Source: Mycobacterium rhizamassiliense
GTDB taxonomy: Bacteria > Actinomycetota > Actinomycetes > Mycobacteriales > Mycobacteriaceae
Length of the DNA: 64,000 nucleotides
Direction: 5' to 3'
Assembly: GCF_900157375.1 (NCBI RefSeq)
Contig: NZ_LT721901.1
Span: 5,413,685 to 5,477,684 of the forward strand
In this document: one piece after another, positions 31,966 to 41,278 of the stretch
Position numbering within the stretch: the stretch's first letter is position 1
Layout: each line of letters begins with the position of its first letter
The notes under the pieces: generated by a model
What the model saw: only the letters and a program-made list of their open reading frames with translations
Told to the model about the DNA's origin: nothing
The model's database searches: none
Position numbers and translations under genes: made by a program

Positions 31966-33309
31966 GTGGTGGCCAGTCTGGAACAGACTCGTCAACTGGT
32001 CACTGAAATCCCAGGTCCGGGCTCGCTGGAGCTGAACAAGCGCCGGGCCGCGGCCGTGTCACACGGCGTCGGCATCACCCTGCCCGTCTTCGTCGCACGC
32101 GCCGGCGGCGGCATCATCGAGGACGTCGACGGCAACCGGCTGATCGACCTGGGGTCCGGCATCGCGGTGACCACGATCGGGAACTCCTCCCCGCGCGTCG
32201 TCGAGGCGGTGCGCGCGCAGGTGGCCGACTTCACCCACACCTGTTTCATGGTGACGCCGTACGAGTCGTATGTGGCCGTCGCCGAGGAACTGAACCGGAT
32301 CACCCCTGGCTCCGGCGAAAAGCGCTCGGTGCTGTTCAACTCCGGCGCGGAGGCCGTCGAGAACGCCATCAAGGCCGCCCGGTCCTACACCCGCAAGCCC
32401 GCGGTCGTCGCCTTCGACCACGCCTACCACGGCCGCACCAACATGGCGATGGCGCTGACCGCCAAGTCGATGCCCTACAAGAGCGGATTCGGGCCGTTCG
32501 CGCCGGAGATCTACCGCGCGCCGATGTCCTACCCGTATCGGGACGGGCTGCTGGACAAGGAGCTGGCCACCGACGGCGAATTGGCGGCCGCCCGCGCCAT
32601 CAGCGTTTTCGAGAAGCAGGTCGGCGCGGCGAACCTGGCCGCCGTCATCATCGAGCCGATCCAGGGCGAGGGCGGTTTCATCGTCCCCGCCGAGGGCTTC
32701 CTGCCCGCCCTGCTGGACTGGTGCCGCCGCAACGACGTGGTGTTCATCGCCGACGAGGTGCAGAGCGGATTCGCGCGCACCGGCGCGATGTTCGCCTGCG
32801 AGCACGAGGGCATCGAGCCGGACCTGATCTGCACCGCGAAGGGCATCGCCGACGGGCTGCCGCTGTCGGCCGTGACGGGCCGGGCCGAGATCATGGACGC
32901 CCCGCACGGCAGCGGCCTGGGCGGCACTTTCGGCGGCAACCCGGTCGCCTGCGCGGCGGCCCTGGCCACTATCGAGACCATCGAGAGCGACGGCCTGCTC
33001 GCGCGGGCCAAGGAGATCGAGCGGCTGATCACCGAGCGGCTGCTGCGGCTGCAGGCCGCCGACGACCGCATCGGCGACGTCCGTGGCCGCGGCGCCATGA
33101 TCGCCGTCGAGTTGGTGAAGTCGGGAACCGCAGATCCCGATCCGGAGCTGACGCAGAAGCTCTCCACCGCGGCCCACGCAGCCGGAGTCCTGATCCTGAC
33201 GTGTGGCATGTTCGGCAACGTCATCCGGTTGCTGCCCCCGCTGACGATCAGCGACGAACTGCTGGTCGAGGGGCTCGACATCATCGCCGAGATCCTCGGC
33301 AACCTCTAA
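31966..33309 (+). CDS. gabT: 4-aminobutyrate aminotransferase
   Basis: 447-residue class III PLP aminotransferase. Signatures: DVDGNRLIDLGSGIAVTTIG, FNSGAEAVENAIKAAR, PIQGEGGFIVPAEGF, VFIADEVQSGFARTG and the PLP-lysine segment CTAKGIADGLPLSAV, with GGTFGGNPVACAAAL. Transfers the amino group of GABA to 2-oxoglutarate, giving succinic semialdehyde. Tandem GTG codons at 31966 and 31969 follow AAGGAGG; the second has better spacing. Equivalent to Rv2589. It precedes the carboxylic acid reductase gene, which also handles carboxylate/aldehyde conversion. Confidence 0.94.
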   Translation: MVASLEQTRQLVTEIPGPGSLELNKRRAAAVSHGVGITLPVFVARAGGGIIEDVDGNRLIDLGSGIAVTTIGNSSPRVVEAVRAQVADFTHTCFMVTPYESYVAVAEELNRITPGSGEKRSVLFNSGAEAVENAIKAARSYTRKPAVVAFDHAYHGRTNMAMALTAKSMPYKSGFGPFAPEIYRAPMSYPYRDGLLDKELATDGELAAARAISVFEKQVGAANLAAVIIEPIQGEGGFIVPAEGFLPALLDWCRRNDVVFIADEVQSGFARTGAMFACEHEGIEPDLICTAKGIADGLPLSAVTGRAEIMDAPHGSGLGGTFGGNPVACAAALATIETIESDGLLARAKEIERLITERLLRLQAADDRIGDVRGRGAMIAVELVKSGTADPDPELTQKLSTAAHAAGVLILTCGMFGNVIRLLPPLTISDELLVEGLDIIAEILGNL

Positions 33310-33385
33310 CCGGACAACCCGGATTTTCACAGCCGCCGGTGGGGGATCTCACACCCCGAGCGGGGGTAAACTCGTTGAGGAATAT

Positions 33386-33402
33386 CGTTACTTTAGCTAA
33401 CG
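33386..33402. promoter_or_regulatory. short inverted repeat upstream of carboxylic acid reductase
   Basis: CGTTA (33386-33390) and TAACG (33398-33402) around a 7-base spacer, in an A/T-rich pocket 66-82 bases before the reductase ATG. It could be part of the promoter/operator; weak evidence because the arms are short. Confidence 0.3.
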
Positions 33403-33467
33403 TTCTATTTGGGTAGCGCAACGTGGCGCCGCAAACCACTCAGTCTCAGTAAATGCAAGGAACTGTT

Positions 33468-36400
33468 ATGTCGACTATTACTCGCGAAGAGCGGCTGGAA
33501 CGCCGCATCGAGGACCTGACCGCTAACGACCCACAGTTCGCCGCAGCCCGGCCCGACCCGGCGGTCGCCACCGCCCTCGAGCAGCCCGGACTGCGACTGC
33601 CGCAGATCGTTCAGATCGTGCTCGACACCTACGCCGACCGCCCCGCCCTGGGGCAGCGCGCCGTCGAGTTCGTCAAAGACCCCAAGACCGGCCGCACCGT
33701 TGCCGGTCTGCTCCCCCGCTTCGAGACCATCACCTACCGCGAACTCGACGACCGCGTCGAGGCCGTGGCGCGCGCCCTGACCCACGACTCCGTGCGGGTC
33801 GGAGATCGCGTCGCCGCACTCGGCTTCAACAGCGTCGACTTCACCACCATCGACATCGCACTCGGACGGATCGGCGCCGTATCGGTCCCGCTGCAAACCA
33901 GCGCCTCGATCACGGGGCTGAAGCCGATCGTCCTCGAGACCGAACCCGTCGCCTTCGCGGCCAGCGCGAACCAGGTGGCCGACGCCGTCGAACTGATCCT
34001 GAGCAGCGGCCACCGCCCGGCCAAGCTGGTCGTGTTCGACTACCACCCCGAGGTCGACGACGAGCGCGAGGCAGTGGCAGCCGCCCGCACGCGGCTGGCC
34101 GACGCCGCGATCACCGTCGAGACCCTGGCCGACCTGCTCGAGCGCGGCAAGGCGCTGCCCGCGGCGCCGGCCGTGGTGACCGACGAGGACGCGCTGGCCC
34201 TGCTGATCTACACCTCCGGCAGCACCGGGGCGCCCAAGGGCGCGATGTACCCGCAGGCCAACGTCGGCAAGATGTGGTCCCGGTCCAAGCGCAACTGGTT
34301 CGGGGAGACCCCCGCGTCGATCACCCTCAACTTCATGCCGATGAGCCACGTGATGGGGCGCGGCATCCTGTTCGGCACGCTCGGCAACGGCGGCACCGCG
34401 TACTTCGCGGCCCGCAGCGACCTGTCGACGCTGCTCGAGGACCTGGAGCTGGTACGGCCCACCGAGATGAACTTCGTGCCGCGCATCTGGGAGACCCTCT
34501 ACAGCGAATACCTGCGCCAGGTCGACAGCGGTGTCGACGAGGCGCAAGCGATGGACGACATGCGGCAGTACCAGCTGGGCGGCCGGTTCATCTTCGCGAT
34601 GACCGGCTCGGCGCCCACGTCGCCCGAGCTCAAGACCTGGGTCGAGACCCTGCTCGACATGCATCTGCTCGACGGCTACGGCTCCACCGAGGCCGGCATG
34701 GTCCTGTTCGACGGCGAGGTGCAGCGCCCGCCGGTCATCGACTACAAGCTGGCCGACGTCCCGGACTTGGGCTACTTCGCCACCGACCGGCCGTACCCGC
34801 GGGGCGAATTGCTGCTCAAGACCGAGAACATGTTCCCCGGGTACTACAAGCGCCCGGAGATCACGGCCGACGTGTTCGACGACGAGGGCTACTACCGCAC
34901 CGGCGACGTCGTCGCCGAGGTTGCGCCCAACAAGGTCGTGTACGTCGACCGCCGCAACAACGTGCTGAAGCTGGCGCAGGGCGAGTTCGTCACCGTCGCC
35001 AAGCTGGAGGCGGTGTTCGGCAACAGCCCGCTGGTCCGCCAGATCTACGTCTACGGCAACAGCGCGCACCCCTACCTGCTGGCTGTGATCGTGCCCAGCG
35101 AAGAGGCCCTGACCCGCTACGGCGCCGACGAGCTCAAGCCGCGGATCGGCGATTCGCTGCAGGCCGTCGCCAAGGAAGCCGACCTGCAGTCCTACGAGGT
35201 GCCGCGCGACTTCATCGTCGAGACCACGCCGTTCACCCTGGAGAACGGTCTGCTGACCGGCATCCGCAAGCTGGCGTGGCCGAAGCTGAAGCAGCACTAC
35301 GGCGAGCGGCTGGAACAGCTCTACACCGACTTGGCCGCGGGCCAGGCCAACGAGCTGAGCGAGCTGCGCCGCAGTGGCCCGCAGGCGCCCGTGCTGCAGA
35401 CGGTGAGCCGGGCCGCGGCCGCCCTGCTGGGCACCGGCGCCACCGAGCTGACACCCGACGCCCACTTCACCGACCTCGGCGGAGACTCGTTGTCGGCGTT
35501 GACATTCGGCAACCTGCTGCGCGAGATCTTCGACATCGACGTGCCGGTGGGCGTCATCGTCAGCCCGGCCAACGACCTGGCTGCCATCGCCGGCTACATC
35601 GAGGCCGAGCGCCACGGCACCAAGCGGCCCAGCTTCGCCACGGTGCACGGTCGCGACGCCGACGAGGTGCACGCCGGGGACCTCACGCTGGACAAGTTCC
35701 TCGACGCGGAGACCCTGGCCGCCGCGCCGGCGCTGGCCGCACCGGCATCCGAGGTGCGCACGGTCCTGTTGACCGGCGCGACCGGCTTCCTGGGCCGCTA
35801 CCTGGCGCTGGATTGGCTGGAGCGGATGGACCTGGTCGACGGCAAGGTGATCGCCCTGGTGCGGGCCAAGTCCGACGCGGACGCCCGCGCGCGGCTGGAC
35901 AAGACGTTCGACCCCCCGGGTTCTGAAGGCGACCCCAAGCTGCTGGCGCACTACCAGCAGCTGGCGGCCGACCACCTCGAGGTCATCGCCGGCGACAAGG
36001 GCGAGGCCAACCTCGGCCTGGACGCCGCGACCTGGCAGCGGCTGGCCGACACCGTCGACCTGATCGTCGACCCGGCGGCCCTGGTCAACCACGTGCTGCC
36101 GTACAGCGAGCTGTTCGGCCCCAACGCCTTGGGCACCGCCGAGCTGATCCGCATCGCGCTGACCACGAAGAAGAAGCCGTACACCTACGTGTCGACGATC
36201 GGGGTGGGCGACCAGATCAAGCCCGGCCAGTTCACCGAGGACGCCGACATTCGGCAGATCAGCGCGACCCGGCAGATCAACGACAGCTACGCCAACGGCT
36301 ACGGCAACAGCAAGTGGGCCGGTGAGGTCCTGCTGCGCGAGGCCAACGACCTGTGCGGGTTGCCGGTGGCGGTGTTCCGCTGCGACATGATCCTGGCCGA

Positions 36401-36959
36401 CACCACCTACGCCGGTCAGCTCAACGTGCCGGACATGTTCACCCGGATGATGCTGAGCCTGGTGGCCACCGGCATCGCGCCCGCCTCGTTCTACGAGCGG
36501 GACGCCGACGGCAACCGGCAGCGCGCCCACTACGACGGCCTGCCCGTCGAGTTCATCGCCGAGGCGATCTCGACGCTGGGTGCCCAAAGCGAAGACGGGT
36601 TCCGCACCTTCCACGTGATGAACCCCTACGACGACGGCATCGGCATGGACGAGTTCGTCGACTGGCTGGTCGAGGACGGCAACGCCATCCAGCGCATCGA
36701 TGACTACACCGAGTGGCTGCGGCGGTTCGAGGGAGCGCTACGCGGACTGCCCGAAAAGCAGCGCAACGCATCGCTTTTGCCGCTGCTGCACAACTACCAG
36801 AAGCCGGAGCGCCCGATCCGCGGATCGATGGCACCGACCGATCTGTTCCGTGCGGCAGTGCAGGACGCGAAAGTCGGTCCGGACAAAGACATTCCGCACA
36901 TCGGCGCGCCGATCATCAATCAGTACATCAGCAATCTGAAACTGCTCGGACTGCTGTAA
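33468..36959 (+). CDS. fadD9: carboxylic acid reductase (FadD9-type)
   Basis: 1163 residues from ATG 33468 (AAGGA 6 bases upstream). Three-domain enzyme that reduces carboxylic acids to aldehydes with ATP and NADPH. Adenylation domain: LLIYTSGSTGAPKGAMYP, GYGSTEAGMVLFDG, YYRTGDVVAE. Carrier domain: phosphopantetheine serine in DLGGDSLSALTFGNLL. Reductase domain: TGATGFLGRYLALDWL NADPH loop, STIGVGDQI and the YGNSK catalytic Tyr-Lys. Needs a phosphopantetheinyl transferase, not seen in the window. Equivalent to Rv2590. A strong terminator follows directly. Confidence 0.95.
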   Translation: MSTITREERLERRIEDLTANDPQFAAARPDPAVATALEQPGLRLPQIVQIVLDTYADRPALGQRAVEFVKDPKTGRTVAGLLPRFETITYRELDDRVEAVARALTHDSVRVGDRVAALGFNSVDFTTIDIALGRIGAVSVPLQTSASITGLKPIVLETEPVAFAASANQVADAVELILSSGHRPAKLVVFDYHPEVDDEREAVAAARTRLADAAITVETLADLLERGKALPAAPAVVTDEDALALLIYTSGSTGAPKGAMYPQANVGKMWSRSKRNWFGETPASITLNFMPMSHVMGRGILFGTLGNGGTAYFAARSDLSTLLEDLELVRPTEMNFVPRIWETLYSEYLRQVDSGVDEAQAMDDMRQYQLGGRFIFAMTGSAPTSPELKTWVETLLDMHLLDGYGSTEAGMVLFDGEVQRPPVIDYKLADVPDLGYFATDRPYPRGELLLKTENMFPGYYKRPEITADVFDDEGYYRTGDVVAEVAPNKVVYVDRRNNVLKLAQGEFVTVAKLEAVFGNSPLVRQIYVYGNSAHPYLLAVIVPSEEALTRYGADELKPRIGDSLQAVAKEADLQSYEVPRDFIVETTPFTLENGLLTGIRKLAWPKLKQHYGERLEQLYTDLAAGQANELSELRRSGPQAPVLQTVSRAAAALLGTGATELTPDAHFTDLGGDSLSALTFGNLLREIFDIDVPVGVIVSPANDLAAIAGYIEAERHGTKRPSFATVHGRDADEVHAGDLTLDKFLDAETLAAAPALAAPASEVRTVLLTGATGFLGRYLALDWLERMDLVDGKVIALVRAKSDADARARLDKTFDPPGSEGDPKLLAHYQQLAADHLEVIAGDKGEANLGLDAATWQRLADTVDLIVDPAALVNHVLPYSELFGPNALGTAELIRIALTTKKKPYTYVSTIGVGDQIKPGQFTEDADIRQISATRQINDSYANGYGNSKWAGEVLLREANDLCGLPVAVFRCDMILADTTYAGQLNVPDMFTRMMLSLVATGIAPASFYERDADGNRQRAHYDGLPVEFIAEAISTLGAQSEDGFRTFHVMNPYDDGIGMDEFVDWLVEDGNAIQRIDDYTEWLRRFEGALRGLPEKQRNASLLPLLHNYQKPERPIRGSMAPTDLFRAAVQDAKVGPDKDIPHIGAPIINQYISNLKLLGLL

Positions 36960-36967
36960 GAGTCAAA

Positions 36968-37006
36968 AAAAAGTCCGCCGACCCGTGTTGGGCCGGCGGA
37001 CTTTTT
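36968..37006. terminator. strong intrinsic terminator, probably bidirectional
   Basis: AAAAAGTCCGCCG (36968-36980) is the reverse complement of CGGCGGACTTTTT (36994-37006) with a 13-base loop, giving a GC-rich stem flanked by A- and T-runs. It lies 9 bases after the reductase stop and just before the end of the convergent membrane-protein gene, so it can serve both. Confidence 0.92.
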
Positions 37007-37017
37007 CACTTGACCTC

Positions 37018-37710
37018 TTAGCCCTGCGGATGCGGCCAGCGCAGGTACGCGGCGCCGGGGCCGGACGGCGCGGCGTGCTGGCGGCGCCAGCCCCGGGCCT
37101 TCGGCTGGTCGTCGTCCACCCGCGGCTTGGTGAGCGCCTCCGACGACACCTCGTCGCGCGACGGCTCCTCGAGCCCCGAGTAGTACTGCGGCACCGCCGG
37201 ATCGGCTGCTGCCACCGGTTCCACCGGGGGCACGTCGCGCGCGAGCCGCACCGCGGTGCGCGCCAGGGCGACGCCGGCAACGAAGACGATCAGCGCGCCC
37301 AGGCCGGAGAAGTACGAAACCTCCAGCGCCGCGCGCTTGCGGTCGGTGGCCGCGATCGGGTCGCCGACCGAACCGATGCCCAGCAGGGGGGCGACCTCGG
37401 TGCCGACCACGAACCAGGCACCGGCGAGAACCCCCAGCCAGCCGCCCAGCACCGCGCTGACGCGGTTACCCGACAGGATCAACAGCAGGCCGCCCAGTGC
37501 GGCCGCCGCGCCCGGCGCAACCTCGAGCCAACCCCGGGCCGTGCTCCACGCCCAGTCCTGGTCGGGTGTGTAGGCAAAGTTGAAGCGAGGCCCGACGAAC
37601 GGGATCAGCGCACCCCACGCACCCAGGATGATCAGGAGCAATCCGCTGATCGCGCCCCGCGACCGCGGCATTCGCAGTCCGCCCGCGCGGTAGTCCTCTT
37701 CACGTTTCAT
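37018..37710 (-). CDS. four-helix membrane protein of unknown function
   Basis: 230 residues from ATG 37710 (GGAG 6 bases upstream; GTG 37713 is the alternative). Four hydrophobic segments: GAISGLLLIILGAWGALIPF, VAPGAAAALGGLLLILSG, VLGGWLGVLAGAWFVVGTEV and GLGALIVFVAGVALARTAV. The extracytoplasmic loop FNFAYTPDQDWAWSTARGWL is conserved-looking, and the C-terminal 70 residues are hydrophilic. In M. tuberculosis a PE_PGRS gene stands in this interval, as I recall. No specific role can be given. Confidence 0.75.
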   Translation of the reverse strand: MKREEDYRAGGLRMPRSRGAISGLLLIILGAWGALIPFVGPRFNFAYTPDQDWAWSTARGWLEVAPGAAAALGGLLLILSGNRVSAVLGGWLGVLAGAWFVVGTEVAPLLGIGSVGDPIAATDRKRAALEVSYFSGLGALIVFVAGVALARTAVRLARDVPPVEPVAAADPAVPQYYSGLEEPSRDEVSSEALTKPRVDDDQPKARGWRRQHAAPSGPGAAYLRWPHPQG

Positions 37711-37826
37711 CACATTCTCCTTGGTTGATGCCGGGCTACTTCAGCATCGCGTGGGTACCCTGCCCCATCGCGAAATAACCTGTGAGCCAACGAGCCCTGT
37801 TACCAGTGAGACTGATGTGTCTGGTG

Positions 37827-38213
37827 TTACATGCAGAGGCCGAGAATCAGCAGTACGACGGCGATCAACGGGAAGGTGCCCTGAGTGATCGCCGCCCGGG
37901 CCTTGTCGGGTGCCGAGAGCAGCAGCACGACGGCGGCGGCGGCCATCGATCCCACGCCGACGAAGATGAGCGTGACCCCGACGAGCCCGTGCCGAGTGGC
38001 GACCGCGGCGACGCCGATTCCGGTGACGATCGCCAGAAACAGGTTGTAGAAGCCCTGGTTGAACGCCAGCAGCCGGGTGGTCTCGGCCTCCTCGGGCGTG
38101 GTGCCGAACGTGGCGCGGGTGCGCGGCGACGTCCAGGTCAACGATTCCATCACGAAGATGTAGACGTGCAGCAGCGCTGCCAAGGCGGCGAATACCAACG
38201 CGGCGATGATCAT
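37827..38213 (-). CDS. DUF1304 family membrane protein
   Basis: 128 residues from ATG 38213. Four hydrophobic helices (MIIAALVFAALAALLHVYIF, FYNLFLAIVTGIGVAAVA, LVGVTLIFVGVGSMAAAAVV, TFPLIAVVLLILGL) with the family motif HVYIFVMESLTWTSPRTRATFG and LAFNQGFYNLFLA. Function of the family is unknown. It ends the minus-strand run after ruvB, 8 bases downstream of the ruvB stop, so it may be co-transcribed with the SOS-controlled ruvCAB genes. Confidence 0.85.
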   Translation of the reverse strand: MIIAALVFAALAALLHVYIFVMESLTWTSPRTRATFGTTPEEAETTRLLAFNQGFYNLFLAIVTGIGVAAVATRHGLVGVTLIFVGVGSMAAAAVVLLLSAPDKARAAITQGTFPLIAVVLLILGLCM

Positions 38214-38221
38214 TGCGTCTC

Positions 38222-39277
38222 CTATTCGAATAGTCCCGGCTGACCCAGCCCGGTGACCCCGGCCGGCGGCGTCATGCCCAGGTGAGTCCAGGCCAGCGCG
38301 GTGGCTACCCGGCCTCGTGGGGTACGGGCGACCATACCGGCGCGGACCAGGAATGGCTCGCATACCTCCTCGACCGTGGTGGCCTCCTCCCCGACCGCGA
38401 CCGCCAGCGTCGAAACGCCGACCGGTCCGCCGCCGAAGCTGCGGGTCAGCGCCGAGAGCACCGCCCGGTCCAGCCGGTCCAGGCCTAGCTCGTCGACGTC
38501 GTAGACCTCCAGCGCCGACTTGGCCACGTCGCAGGTGATCACACCGTCGGCCCGTACCTCGGCGAAGTCGCGAACCCGGCGCAGCAGCCGGTTGGCGATT
38601 CGCGGCGTGCCGCGCGAGCGCCGCGAGATCTCCACGCCGGCCGCAGGATCCAGCTCGATGCCCAGGATTCCGGCCGACCGGACGAGCACCCGCTCCAGCT
38701 CGGGGGGCTCGTAGAAATCCATGTGCGCGGTGAAGCCGAATCGGTCGCGCAGCGGCCCGGTGAGCGAGCCCGACCGGGTGGTCGCGCCGACCAGGGTGAA
38801 CGGCGCGACCTCCAGCGGAATCGACGTCGCCCCAGGGCCTTTGCCCACCACCACGTCGACCCGGAAGTCCTCCATCGCCAGATACAGCATCTCCTCGGCG
38901 GGCCGGGCGATGCGGTGGATCTCGTCGATGAACAACACGTCGTGCTCGACCAGGTTGGACAGCATCGCGGCCAGGTCCCCGGCACGTTCCAGCGCGGGCC
39001 CCGACGTCACGCGCAACGACGACCCCAACTCGGCGGCGATGATCATCGCCAGCGACGTCTTGCCCAGCCCCGGCGGGCCGGACAGCAGGATGTGATCCGG
39101 TGTGCCGCCGCGGTTTTTTGCGCCCTCGATGACCAGCTGCAGCTGCTCGCGCACCCGCGCCTGGCCGATGAACTCCCCCAACGTGCGGGGCCGCAGGCTG
39201 ACGTCGATGTCGCCCTCGCCGACGGTGAGCGCCGCCGACAGGTCGCGATCGGAATAATCTTCGGGATTGTCGCTCAT
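38222..39277 (-). CDS. ruvB: Holliday junction branch migration ATPase RuvB
   Basis: 351-residue AAA+ motor that drives branch migration of Holliday junctions with RuvA. Walker A SGPPGLGKTSLAM, Walker B VLFIDEIHRI, sensor 1 GATTRSGSL and arginine-finger region GPLRDRFGFT are present; the C-terminal winged helix holds RTPRGRVATALAW. ATG start overlaps the ruvA stop as ATGA, so translation is coupled. Equivalent to Rv2592c. Confidence 0.97.
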   Translation of the reverse strand: MSDNPEDYSDRDLSAALTVGEGDIDVSLRPRTLGEFIGQARVREQLQLVIEGAKNRGGTPDHILLSGPPGLGKTSLAMIIAAELGSSLRVTSGPALERAGDLAAMLSNLVEHDVLFIDEIHRIARPAEEMLYLAMEDFRVDVVVGKGPGATSIPLEVAPFTLVGATTRSGSLTGPLRDRFGFTAHMDFYEPPELERVLVRSAGILGIELDPAAGVEISRRSRGTPRIANRLLRRVRDFAEVRADGVITCDVAKSALEVYDVDELGLDRLDRAVLSALTRSFGGGPVGVSTLAVAVGEEATTVEEVCEPFLVRAGMVARTPRGRVATALAWTHLGMTPPAGVTGLGQPGLFE

Positions 39278-39888
39278 TTGGACTTACCCAGCAACGTCAA
39301 CGCGGCCCGCAGCGCGCTGGAAGTCGTTGGCTGCTCACCCTTTTCGCGGTCGGCGGCCAGCACGCTGTCGGTGGCTTCCTCGGCCTGCTTGGCCGCAAAG
39401 CCCAGCCCCACCAGAGCCTCGACCACCGGGCCGCGCACCGCGTGGCCGTTCACGCCCGCGCCCGCCGGGGCCACAGCGGTCGTGCCCGTGGCATAGATCT
39501 TGTCGCGCAACTCCAGCACCATGCGTTCGGCGCTGCGCTTGCCGATGCCCGGCACCCGGGTCAGCGCGGCGACGTCGCCGTCGGCCAGCGCCTGGCGCAG
39601 CGAGTCGGCGTCGTGCACCGCCAGGGTCGCCATCGCCAGCCGCGGCCCGACCCCGGACACCGACAGCAGCGTCAGGAACAGATCGCGGCTGTCGCGATCC
39701 GGAAAGCCGTACAGCGTCTGCGAATCCTCGCGCACGATCATCGCGGTGATCAGCCGGGCCTCGCTGCCGTGGCGCAGCGTGGCCAGCGTCGATGGCGTGG
39801 CGTTGACGTGGTAGCCGACGCCGCCGGCCTCGATCACCGCGTGATCGAGCGCCACCTCGAGCACCTCACCGCGCACCGACGAAATCAT
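39274..39888 (-). CDS. ruvA: Holliday junction DNA-binding protein RuvA
   Basis: 204 residues from ATG 39888. Domain I OB-fold (MISSVRGEVLEVALDHAVIE, GGVGYHVNATPSTL), domain II with two helix-hairpin-helix motifs (LLSVSGVGPRLAMATL and LTRVPGIGKRSAERMVLEL) and domain III (VVEALVGLGFAAKQAEEA) that contacts RuvB. It forms the tetramer that holds the junction. The start overlaps the ruvC stop as ATGA. Confidence 0.97.
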   Translation of the reverse strand: MISSVRGEVLEVALDHAVIEAGGVGYHVNATPSTLATLRHGSEARLITAMIVREDSQTLYGFPDRDSRDLFLTLLSVSGVGPRLAMATLAVHDADSLRQALADGDVAALTRVPGIGKRSAERMVLELRDKIYATGTTAVAPAGAGVNGHAVRGPVVEALVGLGFAAKQAEEATDSVLAADREKGEQPTTSSALRAALTLLGKSK

Positions 39889-40454
39889 CGGCCCGCCTTG
39901 ACCTTTGCGCGCTTCAGCTTCGCGGCGTAGGCCTCGCGCTGCTTGGCGGCCATCGCCTCGGCGGCGGCCATCCGGGACAGCATCGGCGCGCGCCAGCAAT
40001 GACAGATGGCCAACGCCAGCGCGTCGGCCGCGTCGGCCGGTGTCGGTTTCGATTGCAGCGCAAGGATTCTGGTGATCATCTCGGTGACCTGAGCCTTGTC
40101 GGCCGCGCCGTTGCCGGTGACCGCGGCCTTGACCTCGCTGGGCGTGTGGAAGTGCACGTCGATCGAGCGCCGGGCCGCGGCCACCGCGATCACGCCGCCG
40201 GCCTGCGCGGTGCCCATCACCGTCGACACGTTGTGCTGGGCGAACACCCGCTCGATTGCCACGACGTCCGGCCGGTGCGTGTCCAGCCAGTGCTCGACGA
40301 CATCGCTGATGGCCAGCAGCCGCATCGGCAGCGGCGCATCCGACGGCGTGCGCACCACGTCGACGTCCAGCGCGACCACGCTGCGGCCGCGCCCGGCCTC
40401 GACGAGCGACAGCCCGCACCGGGTCAGCCCGGGATCGACGCCCATCACGCGCAT
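39885..40454 (-). CDS. ruvC: Holliday junction resolvase RuvC
   Basis: 189 residues from ATG 40454 (GGGAGCGGG upstream). RNase H-like endonuclease: the first catalytic aspartate in MRVMGVDPGLTRCG, the glutamate in DVVAIERVFAQHN, and the C-terminal DAADALALAICH aspartates complete the acidic tetrad. Cuts Holliday junctions. First gene of ruvCAB, with an SOS box 37-52 bases upstream. In M. tuberculosis, as I recall, a VapBC pair separates ruvC from the next gene; it is absent here. Confidence 0.97.
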   Translation of the reverse strand: MRVMGVDPGLTRCGLSLVEAGRGRSVVALDVDVVRTPSDAPLPMRLLAISDVVEHWLDTHRPDVVAIERVFAQHNVSTVMGTAQAGGVIAVAAARRSIDVHFHTPSEVKAAVTGNGAADKAQVTEMITRILALQSKPTPADAADALALAICHCWRAPMLSRMAAAEAMAAKQREAYAAKLKRAKVKAGR

Positions 40455-40490
40455 TGCCCGCTCCCGCTTCTTCCCACACACCTCGAGCCA

Positions 40491-40506
40491 CCGAACAGCT
40501 GTTCGA
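40491..40506. promoter_or_regulatory. SOS (LexA) box upstream of ruvCAB
   Basis: CCGAACAGCTGTTCGA matches TCGAAC-N4-GTTCGA at eleven of twelve fixed positions (first base C instead of T). It is 37 bases from the ruvC ATG and 150 bases from the divergent DUF4178 gene, which makes ruvCAB the likely target. Confidence 0.88.
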
Positions 40507-40656
40507 TAGCGTAGCGGTCGGGTCCGACCGAGCCGGGCAGGACACGCGGCGGTCCCCCGTTTCCAGCCCGCGCGCGCATCTGTTCCGTGCCACACAAAAG
40601 CTGTTAACTTGAATTCCACAAATTCGCTCTAGTCACAGAGCAATGAAGGGGACGGC

Positions 40657-41268
40657 GTGGGAACACTGCTGGTCGTACTTGCCGCGGTGCTGTTCGTCGC
40701 GTCCATCGTGGTGCTGGTTATCGCTTTGCGGCGACCCAAGAAATCGGCCCAGCCCGGCGGCCGATCCGATCCGCTGTCCTTCAACTCCATGCCCCAGTTC
40801 GGGCCCCGGCAGCTGGGCCCCGGCGCGATCGTCAGCCACGGCGGCATCGACTACGTGGTCCGCGGATCGGTGACGTTCCGGGAGGGCCCGTTCGTGTGGT
40901 GGGAGCACCTGCTCGAGGGCGGCGATCAGCCGATCTGGTTCAGCGTCGAGGACGACGACGGGCGGCTCGAGCTGGTGATGTGGGTGACCCGCAAGGACGT
41001 CACACTGCAGCCCGGCGAGCAGTACGTGGTCGACGGCGTGCCGTTCCACGAGGCCGAGCGCGGCCGGGCCTCCTACACCAGCGAGGGCACGACCGGCCTG
41101 CCCGCCGGCGGCGAGATGGAATTCATCGACTGCGCCAACGCCGACGAGTCCGTGCTGCTGTCGTTCGAGCGCTATGCCCCCGACATGCCCTGGGAGGTAT
41201 CGACGGGCAAGCCGGTGCTGCCCGGCGAGCTCACCGTCTACCCCGCCCCTCCGCCGTCGGCTCCCTAG
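40657..41268 (+). CDS. DUF4178 membrane-anchored protein
   Basis: 203 residues from GTG 40657 with AAGGGGA upstream. One N-terminal membrane helix (LLVVLAAVLFVASIVVLVIAL), then a cytoplasmic domain: GAIVSHGGIDYVVRGSVTFR, WWEHLLEGGDQPIWFSVEDD, LVMWVTRKDVTLQPGEQYVV, the layout of DUF4178. Equivalent to Rv2597 in position and size. First of a five-gene run ending in speE; similar runs in other bacteria pair DUF4178, DUF350 and spermidine synthase-like genes. Function unknown. Confidence 0.85.
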   Translation: MGTLLVVLAAVLFVASIVVLVIALRRPKKSAQPGGRSDPLSFNSMPQFGPRQLGPGAIVSHGGIDYVVRGSVTFREGPFVWWEHLLEGGDQPIWFSVEDDDGRLELVMWVTRKDVTLQPGEQYVVDGVPFHEAERGRASYTSEGTTGLPAGGEMEFIDCANADESVLLSFERYAPDMPWEVSTGKPVLPGELTVYPAPPPSAP

Positions 41269-41278
41269 GACCATCCCG

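Noticed and set aside
33405..36614. 1069-codon open frame opposite the carboxylic acid reductase
   Set aside because: Antisense shadow of a highly GC-rich gene; composition is Val/Gly/Arg/Asp-rich without domains, and the plus-strand gene is certain.
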